Notes under the pieces: generated by a model | The model's database searches: none | Seen by the model: only the letters and a program-made list of their open reading frames with translations | What the model was told of the DNA's origin: nothing | Shown: positions 1-10,500 of the stretch, piece after piece | How positions within the stretch are numbered: position 1 is the stretch's first letter | Layout of the letters: each line of letters starts with the position of its first letter | Assembly (NCBI RefSeq): GCF_000003815.2 | Contig: NC_049986.1 | Location: 6,515,676 to 6,543,432 of the forward strand | DNA: 27,757 nt | DNA from: Branchiostoma floridae | Lineage: Eukaryota; Chordata; Leptocardii; Amphioxiformes; Branchiostomatidae | Reading direction: 5' to 3' | Made by a program: the position numbers and the translations under genes

Positions 1-250
1 ATAAAAGAGTAAGGTGTGAGTTTATTGATATCGCCCCCATTAATAAGGCATGATGTATATCTATGTACAGTCGTATTAGGGTCAACTCATGAAACATAAC
101 ACAGGAGGGGGGTGCTGCTATAGAGCAGGGGGCAGGGGAACAGAACAACTCAACACAGAGGCATGAAGGGAAGCCTTAAACATGTGCTCCACAGATTTTG
201 ATGTAAAATGTATCTTTTTTTTGTAGTCAGAAGATAGCATAGTGGCTAGA

Positions 251-366
251 ATCCAGTTCAAGTTGGTTCAACAATTTGTATCCAGTTCAAGTTGGTTCAA
301 CAGTTTGTATCCAGTTCAGGTTGGTTCAACAATTTGTATCCAGTTCAAGTTGGTTCAACAGTTTGT
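251..366. repeat. 29-bp minisatellite, four copies
   Basis: Four head-to-tail copies of a 29-bp unit lie at 251-279, 280-308, 309-337 and 338-366. Each begins ATCCAGTTCA and ends with TTTGT. Copies 1 and 3 read ACAATTTGT while copies 2 and 4 read ACAGTTTGT, so the array looks like a duplicated dimer. Copy 3 has one further change (CAGG for CAAG). Confidence 0.95.
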
Positions 367-1110
367 ATGGAAGTGAACACATGTGTCTTGGAAAGATTTT
401 AAGACAAGAAAAAGTGGCTTGTTTCTGTTAACGTTTCTTCACATGGGAAGCTTACATACCACTTTCCTATGCTACATATCTGCTATGTAACTGAGAGTAT
501 AGGTGCTGTATTTAGCCTTATAGTTCTTACTGAGTCGTGTCTCTTTCTATCCAACCATCATTTAATGATGCAGGTCCGTACTTTGACAATTTTTTATTAC
601 ATTTGATAAAATTAACCAAATGTACTGTTGCTTTGGTATTGTCCCAAGACAATGTATTTTCTGTCAGACATGTTGATTTTTAATGATATACAGCAAGAAC
701 ATCTGAAAGTAGTGCACTATTAATGTATCAAAGGAAACAATGGGAACTATGGAAACTATGTTGAAAACAACTATTTCTTGATATTACATGTGTCTTCTGT
801 CATCATCCCAGATTCAGTAAAAATGAGGATACAGACTATGTGATATTAGAAAATTTAATATAACTATTATATGGCATTACAGTATGACCTGTAAATTTCC
901 TTCTATTCGTTTGTTACACATTTTATTCATTCCATTGATGGCGTGTCAAGTGGCAGGCTTTTTTCTTGTTTGTTGGAGAGAATGAATACATTTATTCTCA
1001 GATTTATCTATTGGACTTGTTTTTTGCATACCCGGTAAACTATGTTAAGGCGTAACACACCAGTTATGGAAAAACTAAACTATACCTAACCAACGCCAAG
1101 CTTGATGGGG

Positions 1111-1320
1111 ACTTACTCCAAATTTCCAGCCGACTCCGTCAACCTTGTTGACGGAAAGGACCCGTCTACTGTAGCTTCCGGACGTGACGTCAGGGACACA
1201 CGACTGCAGCAGAGGGTCGTAAATGCCAGATAACCTGTGTCGCCCCCCGTCTCTGTTCAGCGATGGATGGTTGACGCGGATGTACAAAGTCTCCTTCACG
1301 GTGAAGATCAGTTTTTCCAC
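1111..1320 (-). other. CpG-rich block, possible exon or regulatory island
   Basis: About 200 bp is far richer in G, C and CpG than its surroundings. On the minus strand an open frame runs from about 1320 to a GTAAGT donor-like site at about 1111-1116. It has no in-frame ATG, and an in-frame TAA lies four codons upstream of its first shown codon. No good acceptor is visible, so a coding exon is unproven. The plus strand is also partly open here. The block contains a full CRE palindrome, TGACGTCA (1185-1192), and a perfect 9-3-9 inverted repeat (1135-1155). I recognise no protein family in it. Confidence 0.3.
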
Positions 1321-1581
1321 AATGTCATTTTACCAACACAGATGAACTTTCATGCTAACACCAGGTTTGTACTGAACAAATCTGAAGAAAACCAAATGGA
1401 ATGAGTTGAGTCATCCACAGTCACTGAAGCCAACATGATGGCGCCAAAGTCAGCATTCCAAAGTAGACTGCTTTTATATTCAGTGTGTTGGTAGATAGTA
1501 ACAAAAACTGAAATGGATTTTTGATGCCCAGGTGCAATGCTTTGATACTACTCCGGTTCTAAAACGGACTTCAGGAAGAAT

Positions 1582-1635
1582 AGCGATACTACTTCGGTGG
1601 TATCGCTAATGGAGATCCTAATAAAGCAAACAAAC
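1582..1635 (+). mobile_element. 3' terminus of a LINE/SINE-like element
   Basis: A perfect 8-bp stem, AGCGATAC/GTATCGCT (1582-1589 with 1600-1607), encloses a ten-base loop. It is followed by an AATAAAG-type stretch and a short CAAA-rich tail. A hairpin next to a short 3' microsatellite is the usual end of CR1/L2-clade LINEs and the SINEs that borrow their tails. No coding remnant is visible upstream, so this is a short 5'-truncated copy or a SINE tail. Confidence 0.5.
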
Positions 1636-2053
1636 AATCAAAAAGTCACAATTAAAATTGTCCATCAACTAGAGTTCCACGAACACATACCTTAAATAAT
1701 AAACAAGGACAATGAAGGGGTTTTGTTTATCTATTGTACATTTGTGTTGATTATATCAGTTTGTAAATTTTACAATTCGACACAAATGTGCGGGAAATTT
1801 TACCTCCAATGCAGTACCGTACCCAGAAACATCTGAAGACTGTAGAACTGTTCATTGGTCCTTTCCACAAAAATATTTTATATTTAGTTACAACTGTTTC
1901 CAACCTGTGCATTAGATGCTTGTGCATTGAAAATCACTAAAATCATTCCAAAATATACAATTTGTAGCACTCGCAGAGACCTGTACTTCATGTCTCACTG
2001 TCCATTAAATATGACACAGTGACTGTTACAGTACGACTACAGTATACAATGTA

Positions 2054-2100
2054 ACCAGGTTCAGGTCTAGACCTGGATCTGATCCTCTGGGCCAGACCTT
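2054..2100. repeat. Palindromic CAGGTCTAGACCTG dispersed repeat
   Basis: The perfect 14-bp palindrome CAGGTCTAGACCTG at 2065-2078 is followed by a GATCCTCTG motif. A closely similar block occurs in reverse orientation at about 14062-14110, and a looser relative at about 24496-24550. The family is unknown to me. Confidence 0.55.
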
Positions 2101-4540
2101 TACCTAAATTATCTGTACTGATACCCACCCCAATTTTGATTTAATTTTCTTTGTAGTCTAGTACTAATAAACTGCAATAAGTGATGTAGATTTATCTTCT
2201 ATTCTTCTTCTTCGTGTCATCACTACACTAAGTCTTGTAGATATATGCATTGTATGTATACCTGCAGGCTTTTTGTACTTGTAGTGTGCCAATCCTTAAT
2301 CTCCAAGCAGATCCTACGGTGCCATAAGATAGTATCAAAGCTGGCCAAGGAGTATAGCCGGCCAAAGGGAGTCAAACGGGCAAGTTTGATACCATACATT
2401 GCGCACCGTGGATCTGGTTGGAGATTACCAATCCTGTCATATCAAAGGAGTATCTCGCAGAAGTGTAAGAATAAGATTAGAATACTTATCATGTCTAGAG
2501 CTTGGCAGAAGTACAAGTTACGGTAGATTCATTCTAACAACCAACATGTTCTCTGAGACGACACTTTATTATTGTGATACTATCTGTAACGCAAGGTAAA
2601 TCATATTTGTACGAAACCACACCTTTACAGACGTCAGTAAACTCCTGTTAATCATATAGGATGCTTTTTAGTTGTATGTATTATTTATGATTTTCTCAAG
2701 GATGGATTTCTTCACCTTCCAATGTCTGCCTTTAAACCAGTTTGTTTTATCATACACAAATCAAAACTTTGAAGAAAAATGTTTCTTCATTTTAGGGGCA
2801 TTACATGACAAGAATTCAAATGTTAATCTTCAATTCCAAACAATGCTCTTAAAAATAATTTAAGAAGTTGAATTGACATCATTTAATTGCATGCAATTCA
2901 CCACAGAGAATGAGTCAATAAGCAGCAACTTTTGATATTCAAGATAAAAATCAAGGAACTTCAGTATCTTAGACAATAGTAAGATCCTTGAGGAAAGCTT
3001 GAAGTGCCTTCTATCTACTTCATCATGATTATACCTGTGATACACAGACTTGTTCAAATGAGTTTAACACAGATGGCAAATCTAACAAAGCCACTTGTCT
3101 GGATTGTTCCACCCATTTTCTTACTTTGCAGTCTTTTAAACTACATTTCGTCATTTCATGGATTAAACTCTTCTGAAATATTAATCATTATCAAGAAGAG
3201 TTTTATTAAGAAGAGTTAAGGAACCATTGGTGATATGAGGTGGTGAACATTGAATGACCAAAAATCTTATTATCAGTGATAAAGAAGTTGGTATTGTACA
3301 AAATGTTCATCTTGTTGTTCTCAAATCAGTTTTTATTAATCATAAATGAACATTCTGCTTTCAATATTAACATGTTTCCCTTTATGACAAGTAGCTCCCA
3401 CTATGTCCCAGCTTAGAAGAGTTCTGTGTGTCAAAACAAAAAATCAATCTTTGGGTAATTATGTTTGCCAAAATTGTGAGCAATAATAGATTATTTGTTA
3501 GCAACAGTTCATATCCCATGTTCACAAGCCAAATTTCAACATCTGGCTGGTCAATGAATTATTTGAAATACACGAGGCCTGAGAATATCTCAGCCATTGC
3601 TAGTATATTAAAACAAACATATGGCATTAGTTATAACTTATTCATATCTACAACACACATAATAGGAAAACAGCTTTCATAAAATGAACATTTAGATGAG
3701 GATTATGCAATATGCATTTCATTGGGATTCCCTGCATCAAAACAAGTATGTTCACACCTTTGGACAAGCTAGTTAAAACCAAGCACAAACTATGTATAGC
3801 TATAGCAATAATATATTCTATCACAACAATGTTTCTAGCGAATTGTTAAAGGCAACAGGCTTTTTCTTAAAACAAAAAGACACAATGTACGTGCTTCTTT
3901 TCCTAGGCATGCTAATTAACTTACGCACAAACCTTGTTCAATCGAAGACAATAGGAGCAAGCATTTTATCTATAAAAATATTGCATCTACTTTCTAACAT
4001 CATATCCTGGTGACAAAATAGAGGGGGGTGTTGAAGAGCAGAAATATTTCTGCAGAATTCCCCGTAGCTATAAAGAATGTCTACTAGGCAAAGAAAAAAA
4101 AAAGTGGTGTAATCACTAACAGTATAATCTAAAACCCTGTATTGTGTTTTTGTAATGTAGCTACATTTGTATAGTGAACTCAATTGTCCAAGTCTTTAGC
4201 ATGCCACAACAATTTTTGTTGTCAATATTATGTCAGATATAAATGATTATAAGTTGCCTAGAATTATGTTAGTGACGAGACGAGACAAGAAAGTCTACCA
4301 TTAATGATTAAATAAGCTAGACAAGGGCCTATGGCTACTCAGAAGAAAGTTTGGACAATAAAAAGTGACACAAAACAATAGAAGAGGATACTGACATTCC
4401 CATGACTTTATCTCTCGTTTTTTCCTGAGCAATTATACCTCACTGACAAAAACAATGATACGGTAGATGAGAACAAAAACATTATATCACCACACACATG
4501 CAAGGATTTTTAGCTGTAAAAGTCCATTGAGACGATTTTT

Positions 4541-7500
4541 CTAAAAGTTTGGAGGAATTCTGGCTGCTGCTGTCCTTTCTGCTGTGAAGTCATACTTGTA
4601 CTGGAACAGAAAATGAAATGTAAGTTTAGAATCAATCCAATATTATAGCATTGGTACCATCCGGATAGCAGTTCGCTCCTATGTTCGCTACCCATCTGGA
4701 GACCTACACAATTCAAACCGATTGATGGTGATATCAGTTAATGAGCGAATTAAGGAATGGGTTCTAGAGCACTCATTCAATGACAACATGTCTCCCACGA
4801 GTGGACGAAGGGCGTTTCGGGTGTTGGAACGCCTGTTCGAGTGAGCACTTGAACCCATTTCTTTATTTGCTCATATGTAGGGACCAATTTCATTGCCCTC
4901 ATTCAAAATTTGGACCATTCAAGACCTTAGAGATGTCAAGGTTCCCGGACTGAGTCGCAGAGCAGCGACTGTATATAGCGTATATATAACAGACGTCGAA
5001 GCGAACAACTACCTGGATGTAACATGCTGCACATACAATAGCTAAGGTATGAAATCCAATAACACATTCAATGTACAGTCTCTTTAAAAGAAAGTCAAGT
5101 CCCGAGCAGCCTCGTAAACCCCTGCTTCGCCTATTGAGTCAGTGAAGTGCCTAAGCTTGATGTTTCTGACTAAGGGAGAAGAGATGCTGCTACAGTTATC
5201 GCTATGGGCCACTCTTCATCACCATGATGGTAACATCAGGCCCTACGAACATGATTTAGAAAAAAAAAAAAGTCAATAACTATATTTATTTACAATCATC
5301 AATGAATTATGCTCTATTCAAAATGCTGCCTTACCTTATTTTCAATCTCCTGCTCTGTTTGATATTGCATTTCTGGTAAGGAGAACTGTGAGTAAGAGAA
5401 GATAAAAAAAACAAATGTCAATTTCACTACAACGGACTGTTTGATGGGTATCCAACTTCTACTGGCGTTTTGAAATCCTATCTTCATGTAAACAACACTA
5501 ACACCACTGTTAATGTACACCGAAAGTAATAAAATATCATAAATTTTAATTTGAGTATACTACACCATGAAATTTACTTACTTACAGAAAATATGCATGT
5601 CTCACATACAACCAAAAATCATACCAGTAACCATACTTACATCTTTGATACTGTCTGCTCCTAGTTTTTTGTTAATTTCAAATGGGATGCCATCTACAGC
5701 TGTGAAGACAATTTAGCAAGAAACATGTCAAAAGAGAATTGCAAATACAATATGCACACACAAGCAAATCAGACATTCAAGCTAACTGTTTTTCGATATG
5801 CTGAAAAAATCAATGTTTAGTAACACTGCAAAACACATACATGTATTGTCATTTTCAGACAAGCTGAATATTTGCTCTATCTTTTTCTCTACTGTCTCCT
5901 TGCAGACACCTATAAAATGCTTCATTATTTTACCCATGACTTTGAAGTTGTTAAGACTCGGAAGTTGGCAGTCAAGCAATTCTGCTTCTAGACTTTTCCA
6001 GACTCCAATCCTACTGGCCTGATCGGGGATATGTGCTTGCCTGATCAGCAGTTTTACTTGCCTGGGACGATCGGGCTAGTGGACTTGTCGAACCCTAATG
6101 TATAAAATGTCCCTTCAGGCCACACCAATTTAATTTCTTGGTTCACGGATTTTTTTATAAAAAATATGGAGCGAGAGGGTGAAATAAAAATAAAAATAAA
6201 AATTGTAAAATGGTTGGGGTAAAGGTAACGGCTAATCCAAAACATAAAGAAAAAAGTTTTCAGCTTGAAAAAAGTACAAAAACACTATCATTGTACAGTA
6301 ACAGCACCCAGGCTTTTAGCCAGGCATGCGTCAACCCGTCATCTGGACGCCCTTTTCTTAGAATAACAAGAAATTTGATGCCCCTGGACGCCCTTTTCTG
6401 GGAAAAAAATCCTCTGACAAGCATGAAATTCTGATTGACCAGGGAGGCAACCAGGTTATCTGTGGTCACAGTCTTCTACTGTGACATCTGTAACAGTACA
6501 TTGTGCATTTTTGCCTCTTGGGATACCTTAGAATGCACTTTTTAAACTTAAAATCATCAAAAACTCTGCACCATGGAAGGTCGATGCCCCGAGACCCCTC
6601 CTACAATAGTCACTTACCAGTAAGTTTGGACTCCCTATTATAAAATCCTAGCTAAAAGCCTGACAGCACCTGTACCCACACTTTAAGGAGCTTATAATAT
6701 AAAGGCCAATTTGCTACACCAGAAAGTTGGTGAATGGTTTCATTAATGGTGAAAACTTGCTGAGTAGTAATTTTTATTTTTATTTTTTTTTCCAAGAAAT
6801 AGGAGCGAGCGAATCCGTGAACCAAGAAATTAAATCGGTGAGGCCTCAGAGTCTGTTTTCATGTTGAATTTCCAGTTCAGCATTCTTGCTCTATATACGA
6901 GAACAACCAAATTAAACTGATGTGGCCTAAAGACGTTAATAAGTGTTTACCTGTTGCTATTTTGACTGTGGACATCTGTCTGGTGAGGGGGATGACGTCG
7001 GCTCTCTGTCTGTGGATGTCGGCAGGAAGGGTATGGTATTGTCTGTATCAAAAATAACCACCACCGCCGGGTTAGTACATACACCAACCTTACAACCACA
7101 CCTATAGGCTATACAACATACACCTAAATCCGCAATCTACAACATAGACCTAAACCCTCCTCCACTACATGCACCATCACAACATGCACCGAAACCAAAA
7201 GCTACAGCACCTAAACCCACCTCTACTACATACTATTATTATAATAGTACTCCTCTACTATATACAAATTGTAGAAGGGAAAATGTTAACAGCGATTTTA
7301 TGTCCTGTGGTCTCTACGGTGATCTTTTCATCAGGAATCTAAAACCACTGTGAAAATGTCTGTTTTGTCTTCTGCTTTGTTCAACGGCAAACTGAAAACC
7401 ACTGCGGACACTTCATTTCTTTGCTAGCATGAAATAAATTTCCCACGAACAATGTCCCCTTTACAGTGCCTTAACTCACCTCTACAAGTACAACAAATGC

Positions 7501-10500
7501 ACCCAAACCCACAACCCCAACATACTTTATACATTTCCATTCAGATAAATGTATAATTATATAATATTGTCGCATTTGCTGATTGTTTGTCAACAGAAAC
7601 AGGTGTAAAAGGGACATGCATCACAGTCATCCTAATGTCATGTTCATACAACCAGCATGAGATACATTGTAGTGTAAACATGTAACGTTACATGTATGGG
7701 AACAAACCACATAAGACCCATGAAGATAGGAATGATCGTGAGAAGAAAAATACAATGTAACTTCCTGTAAGGCACATATCTGCTGTATGTTTCTAAACTT
7801 ACTAGTAAAACTGTCCATAAAATGTGGCAGTGACAACTTATGGCCTTGCCAAGATTTAGAAGTAGAACCAACACAAGAAGACATGAAGCCAGGAGGTTCA
7901 AGTCCATGGTCTTACCTTTGTACATCTGGAGCATATGATGGACTTGCAGGAACTGGCTGCTCTGTGAGGGGTTGTGACTGTTGTCTGGACATTTGGGGTG
8001 GACCGGGGGCAGGTCGGCCCGGGCCTGGTGTTCTCTGTACAGGACCCATCTTATAGGACACTGAGATACTGTTCACTTCCCTGCAGAAAATAAGGTGTAC
8101 TGATATTTCCAAAGACTGTTCCCAAATTTCAATCACAATTAGCATTTCAGCCAATGATAGTGTAGCAATCAGCAGTTTGAACAATGAGAGATTGTATGTC
8201 TCAAACATTTATATTTTCATGTTTTATCTCTACATTTTGACAAAGGTGGACAGGGTTATGGCATTGATAATGATCTTTTATATAAACTAATAAAGCCTCA
8301 TTTTTCTGTTCAGAAAAAATGTTTGTACCTTTATTAAGCACAATATTCTAATTTTTAGAATATTGTGCTTAATATAAGTACAAACTTATGGTTCTACTCA
8401 CAATAAAACAAAAATTCAAATATGTGTGTATAGTGGAAAGTGTCATGTAAAAGGAAAACACAACATAGCAAAGACTGAATAGGAGAGACACTAACACTTA
8501 AGTGCTAGTGCCTTGGTAGCCTGGGAAGAAATAAAACTAGAGGATAGACAGATCAGCACAAAGGACAGGTCATGGAGAGGTGGCCAGCAAGGTCAAAGGT
8601 CATATTTGCAAGGGGAGAGGTCAACAATAAATCTGTTGATGCAACAGATCACAAGCAGAAGAGAAAGGACAGAGAGGTAAGTAGCAAGGTAAAATTCATG
8701 GTAGTAATACACACTTCTAGTCTAGTTAACTAACAAAGGCAGTAAGATGACCCATGACGTATAACTTCAGCAAAATCAATATCAACATTTTGACAACCAT
8801 ACATGTATAATCTTTGTATGATGCTGACTGATGTTGCCAATATAAAGTCAAGGCTTTATCATTATCATGCCAATGTGGCATAATGCGACAACAGGCCATT
8901 CCAGCATACATATTGAAGCTCCTACTAGTAGTGTTACAGAGGTTTTGCCTGTGGTAACAGTGACCTGTGTCCAAATTTCTCCCATAAATTGGTGGAGTGA
9001 AGACTGCACTGAGGAATGCAAGCAAGCCTACAGACAGTTTCATAGTGGTATCTTTGACGAGCACAAGAAGCGCAGCTACAACTAGTACAAGGCATAGAAA
9101 AGGCTGGTGGGGTAATTAGTTACCCACCTATTACACAGATCCACTGAGGAATGTAAGTTTGCCATGCTGGACAGACTAGAAGAACTACTAGAGTGAGGCA
9201 GCCGAGGCAGGGACGATCCATTTTGATGGACGGGAGGGGGAGGGGCAGGGCGAGAAGGGGGTATAAGGGGGAGGGGCTTGAAAAATAGTCTTTCCAGGCA
9301 AAAGACGGAGATGTGATTTGTAACCCTGAAAGTATAGGTGAGATAGTAAGGGAGAAAGAAGTGAGTTAGTAACTACAGTGTACGGTTAATGTGGATAATC
9401 TTGAATTCACATAAATTTCCAAGTTACAATGAAGAAACCAGTTTCTTTGATGTGCAAAGAATTGATCATCCTACTCTTCTATGTCATCATGAAAGGATAT
9501 AACACAACAGCTTTCTGTATATAGCTTTACCTCCCAAATGTCACAAATTCTTTTGCTTGTAATGTAACAAAGCAAAATAATCTTAGTAGATAAAATCTAT
9601 TCTGATAGAAATATATATAATTCATGATGACACACAACAAGCCTGTCATTCTATACCTTATGCAATGTCAAAAAGTCAACCTGTCATTGCAGTGCAGCAA
9701 TAATTTTTTTTCCTATAAGTAAATCCTATTCCTCATATCTCATGTCACATAACACTACAGAATATGTTCATATGTGTGTGTCCTTACATATGCCTACATC
9801 ATGAATAAAAAGACAACACCCACCCTACAAATGTGAACCCAGGCGGCGGCCTCTTGGTCTTTGCCAACAACTTGATGTCACAGATAGCTGAGTCTGTCAT
9901 GTTCCTTGGAAGCATCTTTATACACAGAATTCTTTTCTTCAGTGCAACTTCTCCTGAAAGATAAAATTTTTACATCTGTGTTATAAACTGATAAATGTAT
10001 ACAGCATTATTGTCTCCTACACGGTTTCTTCAGTTTTACAGTAGAAGCATTCATGCCCCAGTAACTGCCTCTAAAGTAACTACTAGTAAACAAAAAAGGA
10101 CCAGACTTTAAATCCCTTTGACGTTTTTGCTCTCTCTACCCTTTTGTCCTAAAGAAACATACCCCCCCCCCCTTGAAAATCTTCCAAATATAATAAAAGT
10201 ACCCCCCAGAATTACCACATTAACATGTCTTCATGCTACTTCATCCATACATAAACTGTGTTCAAAACTGTGAACAAAAGAACTATAACAATATTTTCTA
10301 TATTTTGTATATGTAATATCAACTAATAAAAAGTATCATTGAAAATCGAGCATAGGTTTCCTGCTATGACCCCTAACCGAGGGCCAATAGTGCTTTCAAT
10401 TATACAAAATTTACAAGAGTACTTGCACACTACTGGATAAAGTCAAAGTTCTTACTATGGGACATTGAGCCATGGTCCAATGTTCATTGTGCTTGTGCTA

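Larger units (their letters stand above)
1..4540. other. Gene-poor flank downstream of MVB12
   Basis: This stretch lies 3' of the MVB12 stop codon and is AT-rich. Its reading frames are all short and frequently closed, and none resembles a known protein. It contains a four-copy 29-bp minisatellite (251-366), a CpG-rich block (1111-1320), a LINE/SINE-like 3' end (1582-1635) and a palindromic dispersed repeat (2054-2100). Part of it is probably MVB12 3' UTR. The first AATAAA I find on the minus strand below the stop is at 3332-3337, but nothing in the sequence fixes the transcript end. Confidence 0.6.

Noticed and set aside
4510-4716. 68-codon minus-strand frame over MVB12 exon 9
   Set aside because: It is the wrong frame. 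The phase-consistent frame gives the conserved YKYDFTAER end of the UMA domain.
8321-8385. Hairpin as a transcription terminator
   Set aside because: Intrinsic terminators are bacterial, and this is an animal intron.
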